Source: Paenarthrobacter sp. AR 02
GTDB lineage: Bacteria; Actinomycetota; Actinomycetes; Actinomycetales; Micrococcaceae
Direction: 5' to 3'
DNA length: 64,000 nt
Assembly: GCF_021538675.1 (NCBI RefSeq)
Contig: NZ_JAJUKH010000001.1
Location: forward strand, 1,085,462 to 1,149,461
How positions within the stretch are numbered: position 1 is the first letter of the stretch; every line of letters starts with the position of its first letter. The translations under genes were made by a program, and so were the position numbers. This document shows positions 19,338 through 28,366 of this stretch, piece by piece. Under the pieces are notes generated by a model that was not told where the DNA came from, did no database searches, and worked only from the letters and a program-made list of their open reading frames with translations.

Positions 19338-21020
19338 CTACTGGACCCCAACCTCGGCCAAGCGCAGACCGAAACCGAACCGCGTCTTCGGGGCGGCCAG
19401 CTTGGGGAGCGTCTTGATATCCACAATGATGTACTGAGTCTGCGTCGGCGCTGCCAGGGGCAGGGTCAATTCAGGCGAGGTAAAGCTGTTGGTACCAACG
19501 AGCTTCGCTCCGTCCATGGCAGGACGGTCGTTGGTGTAGACGCTGATGCTGCCACCCGATCCACCCAGCTGGTTCAGCACAATGGACTTGACCTCGGTCT
19601 TTTCCTTGAGCTTGATGACCAGCGGCATGTTCGTGACCAGGCCACCCCAGTCTGCGGTCGCAAATTCCATGTCTGACCAGTAACTTGCAGCGTTGCCATC
19701 GAAGGCTCGTGCAAGGTCCTTGTCGTAGGTGGCTGCGAAGGGGAAATCTCCCAGCCGCGTGATGCTGTCGATCGCCGGCGGCGTGGCGGGCGGCGGAGCC
19801 TGCGTGGGGGCCGGTTCTTCAGTTTTGGTTTCGGTGGACGGGGGGGCCGGCGTGCTCTGGCTTGCCGCGGGCGCGCTGCTCGGGAAGAGGCTGCCAAGGT
19901 TGGTAACAGCCAGGACCAGGCCTACCACCAGGACCACAGCCAGCAGGCCACCAACCAGCCAGCGAAGCGAGCGGGGCTCCTTCTCGGGAGCCTCGTCTTC
20001 GTATACCTCGTCGTCCTCGTAGTTTTCCTGGACTGCGGCCGACGCCGGGAAGCTGGTGGGGGCGCGGTCGTAACCAGTGTCTGAGGTACTGCCCGCAGCG
20101 GCAGCTCCCCCGGCAGCGGCGCCGGCTCCTGCAAAGCCGTAATCTTCTTCGGACCAGAGCGAGACCTTGGGTTCAGTGGACTCGGCGGGTTTGGCCGGTT
20201 CGCTGACGGGTGCTGGCTGGGAGTTCACGGCCTGGGTAGGCGGTTGCGTCGGAGCAGCGGGCCGGGCCGGCGGCGGAGTCGGTTGGGAAGTAACAGCCTG
20301 GGTGGGCGGCTGGGCGGATGCCGCAGGCGACGCTCCCCCGGAAGCAGCAGGGGCGGCAGCGTCGGCGTCGTGATTCCTTGAACCCTGGTTCTTCAGCGCT
20401 GCAGCGGCAGCGAGACCCGCTGCTCCGGCCCCGGCAGCAGCCGCAGCCAGTTTGCCGGCGATTCCACTTTTGGCGGATGAGGGGTTCGAGGCAGGCTTCG
20501 GAGGTACGTTCCCCGCCTCGGAACCAGCGGTTGTCTGCTCGGTATCAGCCTCGGACGGAATGGGGTATCCGTTTTCGTCATATTGGATGTACTCGGCGTC
20601 GTGCTCGTCATCCTCGTAGAGGCCGTCGTAGGTTTCGGGCTCGTACGTGCGCGGCTGCCCAAAGATCTCGCTGCCGAGCGTCTCCGTGAAGAACGGCTCG
20701 ATATACGGCGGGTTGGTGGCCACAACGAGGTCCAGCAGGTCCGGTGCGGAGCTGTGGTTGGTGATGAGGTACGTGGTGTTATCGCTGATGCCCAGGTCCA
20801 GGATCTGGACGTGGCCGGGGCGCTCCCCCGTGGCCACTTCGCGGGCGCTCTGCGCAACCTGCTCGGCATTTCCGGGTCCAGCGACAAGGATGCTCACAGG
20901 ACGGTTGAGGACCTGGTCCACGCCGTCGAGCACCTGATCTTGGTCATGCGAGGTCAACACATTGGCCGTGACCTTGTAGCGGCCGCCAAGTACTGATCCG
21001 ACGTCGATCGGGTGGGACAC
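19338..21020 (-). CDS. Membrane-anchored degenerate protein kinase with extracellular discoidin-like domain
   Basis: This 560-aa protein appears to be the separate counterpart of the C-terminal half of mycobacterial MviN. Residues about 8-110 resemble a kinase N-lobe (V-L-G-G-R-Y-K-V), but the ATP-binding lysine is replaced (S-I-L-V-A-G-P) and I see no HRD or DFG motif, so it should be inactive. A long Ala/Pro/Gln/Thr linker follows, then one transmembrane helix (W-L-V-G-G-L-L-A-V-V-L-V-V-G-L-V-L-A-V, near residue 360). The outer part is Pro/Thr-rich and ends in a beta-rich domain like F5/8 type C carbohydrate-binding modules. It lies directly downstream of murJ, suggesting that it links wall-glycan sensing to lipid II flipping; that role is inferred from the mycobacterial protein. 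Confidence 0.8.
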   Translation of the reverse strand: MSHPIDVGSVLGGRYKVTANVLTSHDQDQVLDGVDQVLNRPVSILVAGPGNAEQVAQSAREVATGERPGHVQILDLGISDNTTYLITNHSSAPDLLDLVVATNPPYIEPFFTETLGSEIFGQPRTYEPETYDGLYEDDEHDAEYIQYDENGYPIPSEADTEQTTAGSEAGNVPPKPASNPSSAKSGIAGKLAAAAAGAGAAGLAAAAALKNQGSRNHDADAAAPAASGGASPAASAQPPTQAVTSQPTPPPARPAAPTQPPTQAVNSQPAPVSEPAKPAESTEPKVSLWSEEDYGFAGAGAAAGGAAAAGSTSDTGYDRAPTSFPASAAVQENYEDDEVYEDEAPEKEPRSLRWLVGGLLAVVLVVGLVLAVTNLGSLFPSSAPAASQSTPAPPSTETKTEEPAPTQAPPPATPPAIDSITRLGDFPFAATYDKDLARAFDGNAASYWSDMEFATADWGGLVTNMPLVIKLKEKTEVKSIVLNQLGGSGGSISVYTNDRPAMDGAKLVGTNSFTSPELTLPLAAPTQTQYIIVDIKTLPKLAAPKTRFGFGLRLAEVGVQ

Positions 21021-21160
21021 GTGTTCCTCCTAGGCTGTCCGGGAGTTGCGGGTCCTGCAAACGGCTGGCCCGGCGAGCCGGATTAACCGCTTTTGCAACT
21101 ACCTATATTCGTTTCTAGCCTAGCCGATTGGTGCCCGCCGCCCGCGTTGGCGGCACCGGC

Positions 21161-23167
21161 TTACTTCTTGTTTTGCCTGCTGGGGAAGTATGGATTGCGA
21201 CCCGCGTCGCCTTGGTAAGTGCGCCGGCCCGGCAACGGGACCTGCGGACGGAACCTGCCACCCAAGGCTGTGCTGGGCACGTCTTCGTCGGGCAGGTAGG
21301 ACTTTGGAGCGTCCGTGGCGGGCGCTGGAGCGGTGCGCTGGGCCCCGACTGCCGGGCCGGCCCTGAACGAGGCGGCGTCGAACTCGCCCGAGATGCGGGG
21401 GATCAAACCGGTGTCGTCCGAGACTGTGGCGCGTTCCGGCGTCGTGGTTTCTGAGGTTCCTTCGACGACCGGTTCCGGCGCCCCGCGGCCCAAGCGGCCC
21501 ATGAGCGGGCGGAGGAGATCGCGAAGTTCGGTGACGTGGAAGACGCGCAACAGGACCAGGTAGGCGAGCAACATGACGGGCCCGACGACGACCACCGTCA
21601 CCAGGGCGGCCGGGCGGCTGCTCCATGCGAAGCCGTCGGCGCGGTAGCTCCCCAACAGCCAAAGGGCCGCGGCTCCGGCCAGTGCGGAGCCGAGACCGGC
21701 GTAGCCCATGCGGATGTACGAGTTCGCGATCCGTGGTCCGTCGAGGTGGCCCAGCAAGCGACGCAGGAAGATCACGCTGATCACCACGGAGAGGATATTG
21801 CCCAGCGTGTAGAGGATCGCGATGGCGTAAATGATCTGGCCGACGGGGAGGAACTGGATGAAGAACGCGCCCACCACGTAGATCACCGCCAGCCACAGCT
21901 GCACATACAGGGGCGTGCGTGCGTCCTCGTTGGCGTAGAACACGCGGGACATCATGAAGTTGGCGCTCAGGAACGGGGTGCTCAAAGCCAGGATGGTGAG
22001 CGTCTGTGCGAGCATGACGCCGTCCTGCGAGTTGCCGCCCGAGAAGAACATGCCCAGCGGGCCGGCCAAGGCAAACAGCGCCAAGGCACCGAAGACCGTT
22101 GCAACAGCCATGGTCCGGAGACCATGGGAGAGGGCATCGCGAAGCTCGGCTTTGTTGCCGTCCTGCGACGCGCGCGTCATGCGGTTAAAGAGGACGGTTG
22201 CCAAGGACAAAGCAATAATCGAGTGCGGCAGCAGGTACAGCTGGCTGGCGACTTCCAGGACGGCGTTACCGGGCAGGACAGCAGCAGCGGCCGTGTCCCC
22301 CGCATTGTTCAGCCGGAGCCGCTCGGCGCCGGGAATCGTGGCGATCCTCATGATGTAGAGGAAGGCCAACTGCCCGACGGCGGCAGTCGCCAGGGTCCAT
22401 ACGCTCAGCTTGGCAGCCTGGCCAAGTCCGACACCGCGCCACCCGAAACGGGGACGGAGGCCAAGGCGCAGCCGGAAGACGGGAACCAACAGGATGGCTG
22501 TCTGCGCAACGACGCCAAAGGTTGAGAACCCTGCGATCAGCAACGTCTGGGTGGGACCCCAATTGTCCAGGGTGTGGGGGTTGCTGAGATTCTCTCCAAG
22601 GATCCAAATGAACATCCCCAGGCCGGCGATGGCTACCAGGTTGTTCAAGATGGGGGCCCACATGGCGGGGCCAAACGCTCCGTGGGCGTTCAACACCTGG
22701 GTCAGAAGGGCGTAGAGCCCGTAGAAGAAGATCTGTGGGAGGCACCAGAAGGCAAAGGTGACCGCCAGGGCCTTTTGTTGCTCGGAATACCCCTGTGTGG
22801 TGAGGTCGATGACCAGTGGTGCAGCAAGGGTTACCAACGCGGTCAGGGCAAGGAGCACCAACACCGCAAGGGTCAGCAGCCGACTGAGGTAGTCAGCTCC
22901 ACGGTCCGGGGCTTTACTCGCCTTGATGATCTGCGGCACCAGTACGGCGTTGAACACGCCACCGGCCACCAGCAGGAAGATCAGGTTCGGCAGGTTGTTG
23001 GCATTAATGAAGGTGTCATTAATGGTCGAACCAAGCCCGAGGGCTGTACCGAGCATCCACGTTTTGGCGAAGCCAAGGAACCGGGAAACGAGCGTCCCTG
23101 CGGCCATGATGGCGCTGGAACGTGCTTCTCCGGATTGAACGGACTGGGTTGTTTTGGCTTCAGACAT
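21161..23167 (-). CDS. murJ: Lipid II flippase MurJ (MviN)
   Basis: This 668-aa MOP-superfamily protein flips lipid II across the membrane for peptidoglycan synthesis. The family N-terminus is M-A-A-G-T-L-V-S-R-F-L-G-F-A-K-T-W, followed by the N-x-L-P-N-L-I-F-x-L segment and about 14 hydrophobic helices to residue 530. A cytoplasmic tail of about 130 residues, rich in Pro, Arg and Thr, ends the protein. Unlike mycobacterial MviN it has no fused pseudokinase, which is encoded by the next gene downstream (140-bp gap). The start ATG 23167 is 26 bp after the NUDIX stop, so the two genes could be co-transcribed. Confidence 0.95.
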   Translation of the reverse strand: MSEAKTTQSVQSGEARSSAIMAAGTLVSRFLGFAKTWMLGTALGLGSTINDTFINANNLPNLIFLLVAGGVFNAVLVPQIIKASKAPDRGADYLSRLLTLAVLVLLALTALVTLAAPLVIDLTTQGYSEQQKALAVTFAFWCLPQIFFYGLYALLTQVLNAHGAFGPAMWAPILNNLVAIAGLGMFIWILGENLSNPHTLDNWGPTQTLLIAGFSTFGVVAQTAILLVPVFRLRLGLRPRFGWRGVGLGQAAKLSVWTLATAAVGQLAFLYIMRIATIPGAERLRLNNAGDTAAAAVLPGNAVLEVASQLYLLPHSIIALSLATVLFNRMTRASQDGNKAELRDALSHGLRTMAVATVFGALALFALAGPLGMFFSGGNSQDGVMLAQTLTILALSTPFLSANFMMSRVFYANEDARTPLYVQLWLAVIYVVGAFFIQFLPVGQIIYAIAILYTLGNILSVVISVIFLRRLLGHLDGPRIANSYIRMGYAGLGSALAGAAALWLLGSYRADGFAWSSRPAALVTVVVVGPVMLLAYLVLLRVFHVTELRDLLRPLMGRLGRGAPEPVVEGTSETTTPERATVSDDTGLIPRISGEFDAASFRAGPAVGAQRTAPAPATDAPKSYLPDEDVPSTALGGRFRPQVPLPGRRTYQGDAGRNPYFPSRQNKK

Positions 23168-23193
23168 CGCCTTTATCGTCCCATGTACCCGGG

Positions 23194-23745
23194 TCAGAGG
23201 TGTTCGGGCAGCACTTCCCGTGCCAGATCGGCGATGCGGCGTTCATTCGGGAAGGACAGTTTGCGGGCCAGTTCCTGGATGGGAACCCACGCGGCATCCA
23301 CGGCCTCCTGGTCAGGATCGTTTTCGATGGTCAGCTCACCGCCCGTTGCCCGGAGCAGGAAGTGGTGGACGGTTTTGTGGACGCGGTGGCCGCTCACTGT
23401 GAACCAGTAGTCAATGCTGCCCAGGGGTGCCAGGATGCGGCCTTCGATGCCGGTTTCCTCGGCGATCTCGCGGACGGCCGCTTCCTCGTTGTTTTCGCGG
23501 CCCTCGGGATGGCCCTTGGGCAGGCACCACTCGAGCCGGCCACCCCTATTAAGGCGGGCGATAATCGCAACCCTGAGTTCGCCGTCGGACGTGTCTACAA
23601 CAACGCCGCCGGCTGACACTTCCTCAACAGTGGGAAGTGAGGCCTGTACCGGGTGCTGCGGGGCAGGCGCGACGTGGGCACCGATTGCCGACGGCAACGG
23701 TGCGTTTGTCCTCCTGCCAGGAGCGCTCGGGATCGGGTTGGCCAT
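23194..23745 (-). CDS. NUDIX hydrolase (MutT family)
   Basis: This 183-aa protein has a complete NUDIX box, G-H-P-E-G-R-E-N-N-E-E-A-A-V-R-E-I-A-E-E followed by T-G, near residue 80-103. Family members hydrolyse nucleoside diphosphates linked to other groups; the substrate here is unknown. The N-terminal 40 residues are Pro/Ala-rich and probably disordered. ATG 23745 is used; an in-frame GTG at 23754 gives three more residues. The place between murJ and pcnA matches MutT4 of mycobacteria, so this is the positional counterpart. Confidence 0.93.
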   Translation of the reverse strand: MANPIPSAPGRRTNAPLPSAIGAHVAPAPQHPVQASLPTVEEVSAGGVVVDTSDGELRVAIIARLNRGGRLEWCLPKGHPEGRENNEEAAVREIAEETGIEGRILAPLGSIDYWFTVSGHRVHKTVHHFLLRATGGELTIENDPDQEAVDAAWVPIQELARKLSFPNERRIADLAREVLPEHL

Positions 23746-23893
23746 GAGGTCCACTCTAACGACTCTTGCCCTCGAGTGATGACCGGGACATGGCTACAAG
23801 ATGGACTGCAGGAGACGGTCCGCGGACGCATGCCTGATATTGCATGGAACAGTGGCCCACTCCGGGGTAAAAATCTGCCAAGCTTAAGGGACT

Positions 23894-25363
23894 ATGGCGC
23901 ACGTATTGGACAGCTCTTCTGTTAACTTCACCATCGATCCGGTGGTGCTCGACCTCGGGCAGCGCTTTGTCGACGCCGGCTACGAGCTGTCTTTGGTGGG
24001 TGGACCTGTCCGCGACCTCTTCCTTGGGAGGACCTCCCCGGACCTCGACTTCACCACGGACGCCACGCCGGACCAGACGATCGCTGTCATCAGGAAGTGG
24101 GCTGACAACTTCTGGGAAATCGGCCGGGCTTTCGGCACCATCGGGATGCGTAAGAGTGGCTTCCAGATCGAAATCACCACGTACCGAGCCGAGGCGTACG
24201 ACCCCGATTCGCGAAAGCCAGTGGTGGCCTTCGGGAACTCCTTGACGGATGACCTGCTCCGCCGCGACTTCACCATCAACGCCATGGCCCTCCGGCTGCC
24301 CAGCCTTGAACTCGTGGACCCTTTCGGCGGCGTCCGCGACCTCCACGCCTCCGAACTGGCAACACCCGGCGCCCCCGAGGCGTCATTCTCGGATGACCCC
24401 CTGCGCATGATGCGTGCGGCCCGGTTCGCGTCGCAGCTCGGCGTGTCGGTTCACGACGACGTCCGGCGCGCCATGACCCAAATGGCCGACCGGATCAAAA
24501 TCATTTCCGCCGAGCGCGTCCGCGAAGAGCTGGTCAAACTCATTAACGGAGCCCACCCGCGAGTGGGCATCGACCTCCTGGTGGATACAGGACTGGCCGA
24601 GTTCGTGCTCCCCGAGGTCTCCGCGTTGCGCCTGGAAGCCGACGAACACCACCGTCACAAGGATGTGTACCAGCATTCCCTCCAGGTGCTGGAGCAGGCC
24701 GCCGCACTCGAATCGGGTCCCGATGGCCCCGTGCCCGGGCCGGACTTCGTGCTGAGGTTCGCTGCGTTGATGCACGACGTCGGCAAGCCGGCTACGCGCC
24801 GTTTTGAACCGGGCGGCGCAGTAAGCTTCCGCCACCATGACGTGGTGGGCGCCAAGCTGGTGGCCAAGCGCATGAAAGCCCTGCGCTTCGACAACGACTC
24901 GATCAAGGCCGTTGCCCGATTGGTGGAACTCCACATGCGCTTCTACGGCTACGGCGATGCTGGCTGGAGCGACTCGGCTGTCCGCCGGTACGTTACCGAC
25001 GCCGGTCCCCTGCTGGAACGCCTGCATCGGCTCACCCGCTCCGATGTCACCACGCGTAACCAGCGCAAGGCTGACCGCTTGTCCTTCGCCTACGATGACC
25101 TTGAGCACCGCATCGCGGCGCTCTTGGAGCAGGAATCGCTGGCTGCCGTCCGGCCTGACCTCGATGGAGCGCAGATCATGGCCCTTCTGGGACTCAAGCC
25201 CGGACCGGTGGTGGGCAAGGCCTACAAGTTCCTCCTGGAAGAGCGTATGGAACACGGACCGCTGTCCCCGGAGGAAGCCGAGCAGAAGCTGTTGGCATGG
25301 TGGGCCACGCAACCCGAGTCCGCCGTCGTCGAGCCTTTGACTGAAACTGAGGAGCCCTCATGA
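23894..25363 (+). CDS. pcnA: CCA tRNA nucleotidyltransferase
   Basis: This 489-aa enzyme adds or repairs the 3' CCA of tRNA. The nucleotidyltransferase head has L-V-G-G-P-V-R-D-L-F-L-G followed by D-L-D-F-T-T-D (metal-binding D-x-D) near residue 50. The R-R-D-F-T-I-N-A-M-A motif is near 120. The second half carries an HD phosphohydrolase domain (M-H-D-V-G-K-P and H-H-D-V-V-G), as in actinobacterial enzymes. ATG 23894 follows AAGGGA. The stop overlaps the next start (ATGA), so the phosphatase downstream is translationally coupled. Confidence 0.95.
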   Translation: MAHVLDSSSVNFTIDPVVLDLGQRFVDAGYELSLVGGPVRDLFLGRTSPDLDFTTDATPDQTIAVIRKWADNFWEIGRAFGTIGMRKSGFQIEITTYRAEAYDPDSRKPVVAFGNSLTDDLLRRDFTINAMALRLPSLELVDPFGGVRDLHASELATPGAPEASFSDDPLRMMRAARFASQLGVSVHDDVRRAMTQMADRIKIISAERVREELVKLINGAHPRVGIDLLVDTGLAEFVLPEVSALRLEADEHHRHKDVYQHSLQVLEQAAALESGPDGPVPGPDFVLRFAALMHDVGKPATRRFEPGGAVSFRHHDVVGAKLVAKRMKALRFDNDSIKAVARLVELHMRFYGYGDAGWSDSAVRRYVTDAGPLLERLHRLTRSDVTTRNQRKADRLSFAYDDLEHRIAALLEQESLAAVRPDLDGAQIMALLGLKPGPVVGKAYKFLLEERMEHGPLSPEEAEQKLLAWWATQPESAVVEPLTETEEPS

Positions 25364-25941
25364 ATGCAGCGACTTCCCCGCGCCCGCAACTCTGGATCCT
25401 TCGCCACGGCGAGACGGAGTGGTCCAAGAGCGGCCAGTACACGGGTCTGACTGATCTGCCCCTCACTGTTGAGGGTGAGCAGCAGGCTGTTGAGGCACGA
25501 AAGGTCCTGGAGGGCATCGAATTCGACCTGGTGCTGACCTCACCGCTGCGACGTGCCCGCCGTACAGCTGAACTGGCCGGCTACCCGGAAGCGGTGCACG
25601 AGCCGCTGGCCGTCGAATGGAACTATGGCGACTACGAGGGCATCAGCTCGGACCTGATCCGTAAGGACAACCCGGATTACCTCATCTGGACGGATGGTGT
25701 TCCCAACGGGGAGACCCTGGATGAGGTGGCTGCCCGTGCCGACAAGATCATTGGGCGCGTCCTGGAATCCGGAATGGACAACGTCCTGGTGGTGGCACAC
25801 GGGCATTTCTCCCGAATCCTCACCGCACGTTGGCTGGAAATGGACGCCCGGGAAGGCCGGCATTTCGTCCTCGGAACAGCTAAAGTCTGCACGCTCGGAT
25901 GGGATAAGCGCACGCCCGCAATTGTGCGCTGGGGTCTCTAG
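25360..25941 (+). CDS. Histidine phosphatase family protein
   Basis: This 193-aa branch-1 histidine phosphatase (phosphoglycerate mutase-like fold) has the catalytic L-R-H-G-E-T-E-W motif at residues 14-21, the arginine in S-P-L-R-R-A-R near residue 61, and the second histidine in V-V-A-H-G-H-F near 146. The substrate cannot be read from sequence; similar proteins include acid phosphatases and sugar-phosphate phosphatases. Its four-base overlap with pcnA shows it belongs to the same operon. Confidence 0.92.
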   Translation: MNAATSPRPQLWILRHGETEWSKSGQYTGLTDLPLTVEGEQQAVEARKVLEGIEFDLVLTSPLRRARRTAELAGYPEAVHEPLAVEWNYGDYEGISSDLIRKDNPDYLIWTDGVPNGETLDEVAARADKIIGRVLESGMDNVLVVAHGHFSRILTARWLEMDAREGRHFVLGTAKVCTLGWDKRTPAIVRWGL

Positions 25942-26550
25942 AAACATTCATTAAGAAAAAGTTTTGGCGAAACAGTGAATTGTGCTGGCCAAACTCCCTG
26001 TTCATGGGGTAGCTTATATCTTGTTCCCAGAGCGATCGGCCGGGAACAAGGCGCGCATTCTTCCGATTAGTCACCCGGGTGAATGCCACAGCAGGCTGTA
26101 AAGGCCGGAAGGAGGTTGGGAAAAATGATTACTTTGACTAGCGGACGGAAGTTGACCGTCAATGCTGCCCCGGCCTCTGCTGATGATCGACGCCATTTTT
26201 GCTCTCTGACCCACTCCTGATCCACCGGACCGGCCTGTTGCCGGCGGTGTTCATGACAAGCCTTCATTTCCTTGGATGGCTGAGTAGTCAGTTGTAGGCG
26301 CGGACCCACGCAGCATGCCGCGGGTGCGCAGTTTTCCCAAAGTTCGGAACCAGCTTCTTGTTGGGTCGACTGCCGGAAGCCCGCACAATGATGCAATGAC
26401 GTTTCAGGAATTCCTGATTCGGTCCGCTAATTACCCTTAAACCAGCTCGGTTTTTCGCACCCTTTTTGGCCCTTTGAATTCTTTGCCTTCAAATGGTCCT
26501 AATTGTTGCGCCTAAATTCCCGGCATAATCCCCCTGAAAGGAGGTGAACC
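25942..26550. other. 609-bp spacer with a hairpin leader and a candidate small ORF
   Basis: No ordinary gene is present. At 26020-26050 CTTGTTCCC and GGGAACAAG form a 9-bp stem with a 13-base loop, just after a possible promoter (TAGCTT around 26011). A 31-codon frame with GGAGG follows at 26125. Farther on, TTGTTG (26503-26508) and CATAAT (26524-26529) could serve the small gene at 26551. The rest shows nothing I can name. Confidence 0.5.
26125..26220 (+). CDS. Candidate 31-aa peptide
   Basis: ATG 26125 is preceded by GGAGG nine bases upstream and the frame runs to TGA 26218-26220. The peptide starts M-I-T-L-T-S-G-R-K-L-T-V and matches nothing I recognise. It could be a leader peptide or a chance frame behind a good ribosome-binding site. 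Confidence 0.3.
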   Translation: MITLTSGRKLTVNAAPASADDRRHFCSLTHS

Positions 26551-26691
26551 ATGCGAAAGCGCCCCGAAGACATGCGTTTCTTCAAGAGCGTCACAGCTCC
26601 CAAGGACCGCACCCTGTTCAACGGCCAGCTGCTGGACCAACGCCGTGAAGACGTTTACGTTGCCCTGCACCAGATGGGACTGATCCGCTGA
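26551..26691 (+). CDS. Small protein of 46 aa, function unknown
   Basis: ATG 26551 sits six bases after a near-perfect AAAGGAGGT Shine-Dalgarno sequence. The frame encodes 46 residues, starting M-R-K-R-P-E-D-M-R-F-F-K and ending H-Q-M-G-L-I-R. It is basic with a hydrophilic centre (L-D-Q-R-R-E-D-V-Y) and has no signal peptide, membrane helix or cysteine. A strong terminator 57 bp downstream and a possible promoter just upstream make this a self-contained unit. I do not recognise the family. Confidence 0.7.
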   Translation: MRKRPEDMRFFKSVTAPKDRTLFNGQLLDQRREDVYVALHQMGLIR

Positions 26692-26747
26692 TGTCCTTCA
26701 GCCTGTCCGAAGGAGACACGGATGCCACACGACTTTGTTGAACCTCC

Positions 26748-26784
26748 GGAAGCCCGCGCGGCTACGCGTGGGCTTCCGCCTTTT
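26748..26784 (+). terminator. Terminator of the small-protein gene
   Basis: A stem of about 13 pairs (including one G-U): GGAAGCCCGCGCG (26748-26760), loop GCTA, then CGCGTGGGCTTCC, followed by GCCTTTT. Typical Rho-independent terminator. Confidence 0.9.
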
Positions 26785-26860
26785 AAGCGCATTGGTTCAT
26801 CCAAGGGAGTCGGGGCGGAACCTGATGCCCTGTTCCAAGTGGTGACTGTAAGCTCGAGCC

Positions 26861-28366
26861 ATGCAGGAGACGAAGCCGCACCGGCCTCAGAAACGTGCCC
26901 GCGTGGTGGTTCCCAGCCGCAGTGACAGCCTGCTCCGGAACTTCACAGAGCTCATAGGCGGTCCGCTGGGCAGGCACTCATCGCCAGGCGAAGCTTCTTC
27001 CGGCCCGTTCACTGTGGAACGGGTCCTGATCCTCCTCACCGTGCTGGCGGCGCTGCTGGCCGTGCTCGCCAAGGACTACTGCCGGGTCAACGGTTGGGAA
27101 ACTCCCGGGCAGTTCTACTCCACCTGCTACTCCGACTTCCCCGAACTTTTTAAGAACCGTGGACTCGGCGACGGAGTCATCCCCCTGTTCACCCAAGGCA
27201 GCCAGTTTGAATACCCCGTGCTGATGGGGATCATCGCTGGGATCACTGCCCTGCTGGTGCCCGGCCAGGCGGTCAACAATGATCGGGTTCTGGGCTATTT
27301 CGATGTGAACGCCACGTTGATTGTGGCCATGTGGATTGTCACCGTCCTCCTCACCGCCAGAATCAACAAGCGTCGCCCTTGGGATGCCGCCATGGTGGCC
27401 TTGGCACCCGGGATTGTCTTGGCCGGCCTGATCAACTGGGACATGTGGGCGGTGGCTCTGCTCGCCTTGGGAATGTACTTCTTCTCCAGGGACAAACTAC
27501 TCTTTGCCGGAGTATGCATCGGGCTGGGCACTGCCACCAAGCTCTACCCGGTCCTGTTCCTCGGTGCCGTGCTACTGCTGGCCCTTCGGACCGGAAAGTT
27601 CCGGCCGTTCCTTGTCACCGCAGGAGCTGCCCTGGTGTCCTGGCTGGTAGTCAACCTTCCATTCGCGGCCCTGAACCCTACCGGCTGGCAGTACTTCTTC
27701 GAGTTCACCCAGGACCGGCCCGCCGGCTACAGCTCGCCGTGGTTTTCCTACAACCTGGTAGCGGACCGGCTCCACTGGATGCAGATGGATGCGGCCAGCA
27801 TCAACGTGGTTGCGTTGGCCCTGTTTGTCCTGGCGTCCATCCTCATTGCCGTGGTGGCCCTGTGTGCGCCGCGGCGGCCACGGATCGCCCAGCTCGTCTT
27901 CCTGATTGTCGCCGCGTTCATCCTGACCAACAAGGTCTACTCGCCCCAATTCGTTCTCTGGCTGATCCCGCTCCTTGCCCTGGCGCGGCCCCGCTGGCGC
28001 GACTTCCTCCTGTGGCAGGCTGCCGAAGGCCTGCATTGGGCGGCTATTTGGATGTACCTTGGCCAGGCGACCAGTGGCGGACCCGTGCAGCACAACATCG
28101 ATATGTCCTATTACGTGATGGCGGTGGTCCTGCACATGGCCGCCACGGCCTACCTGATGGCGAGGGTTGTTATGGATATCTGGGATCCGGTCCAGGACCC
28201 CGTGCGCCTCCACGGCGACGATGACCCACATGGCGGTCCCTTCGACGGCGCCACGGACTGGCTCAGGATCGACCTCTTCCACCGGGCCGGGTCGGTCCTG
28301 CCCGGAGGGCATCGGGTAGCCGAAGCTCAAGCAGCCCGCGCGGTGGAGGGAGGCAGCAATGGGTGA
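26861..28366 (+). CDS. GT87-family membrane glycosyltransferase (DUF2029)
   Basis: This 501-aa polytopic protein has about ten hydrophobic helices beginning near residue 53. The family is the polyprenyl-phosphate-sugar-dependent GT-C type, which includes mycobacterial mannosyl- and arabinosyltransferases. The first outer loop contains C-Y-S-D-F-P-E-L-F, and I-N-W-D-M-W-A-V near residue 190 resembles the conserved loop of GT87 enzymes. The acceptor is unknown; cell-envelope glycans are likely. The Shine-Dalgarno sequence at ATG 26861 is weak. The stop overlaps the next start by eight bases, so the oxidoreductase is coupled to it. Confidence 0.85.
   Translation: MQETKPHRPQKRARVVVPSRSDSLLRNFTELIGGPLGRHSSPGEASSGPFTVERVLILLTVLAALLAVLAKDYCRVNGWETPGQFYSTCYSDFPELFKNRGLGDGVIPLFTQGSQFEYPVLMGIIAGITALLVPGQAVNNDRVLGYFDVNATLIVAMWIVTVLLTARINKRRPWDAAMVALAPGIVLAGLINWDMWAVALLALGMYFFSRDKLLFAGVCIGLGTATKLYPVLFLGAVLLLALRTGKFRPFLVTAGAALVSWLVVNLPFAALNPTGWQYFFEFTQDRPAGYSSPWFSYNLVADRLHWMQMDAASINVVALALFVLASILIAVVALCAPRRPRIAQLVFLIVAAFILTNKVYSPQFVLWLIPLLALARPRWRDFLLWQAAEGLHWAAIWMYLGQATSGGPVQHNIDMSYYVMAVVLHMAATAYLMARVVMDIWDPVQDPVRLHGDDDPHGGPFDGATDWLRIDLFHRAGSVLPGGHRVAEAQAARAVEGGSNG

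Noticed and set aside
21120-21896. 258-codon frame overlapping the murJ 3' end
   Set aside because: Arg/Pro-rich shadow frame of murJ on the same strand, with no family match.
26722-26925. 67-codon frame after the small-protein gene
   Set aside because: A strong Rho-independent terminator lies inside it and its 3' end overlaps the glycosyltransferase start; the peptide looks random.
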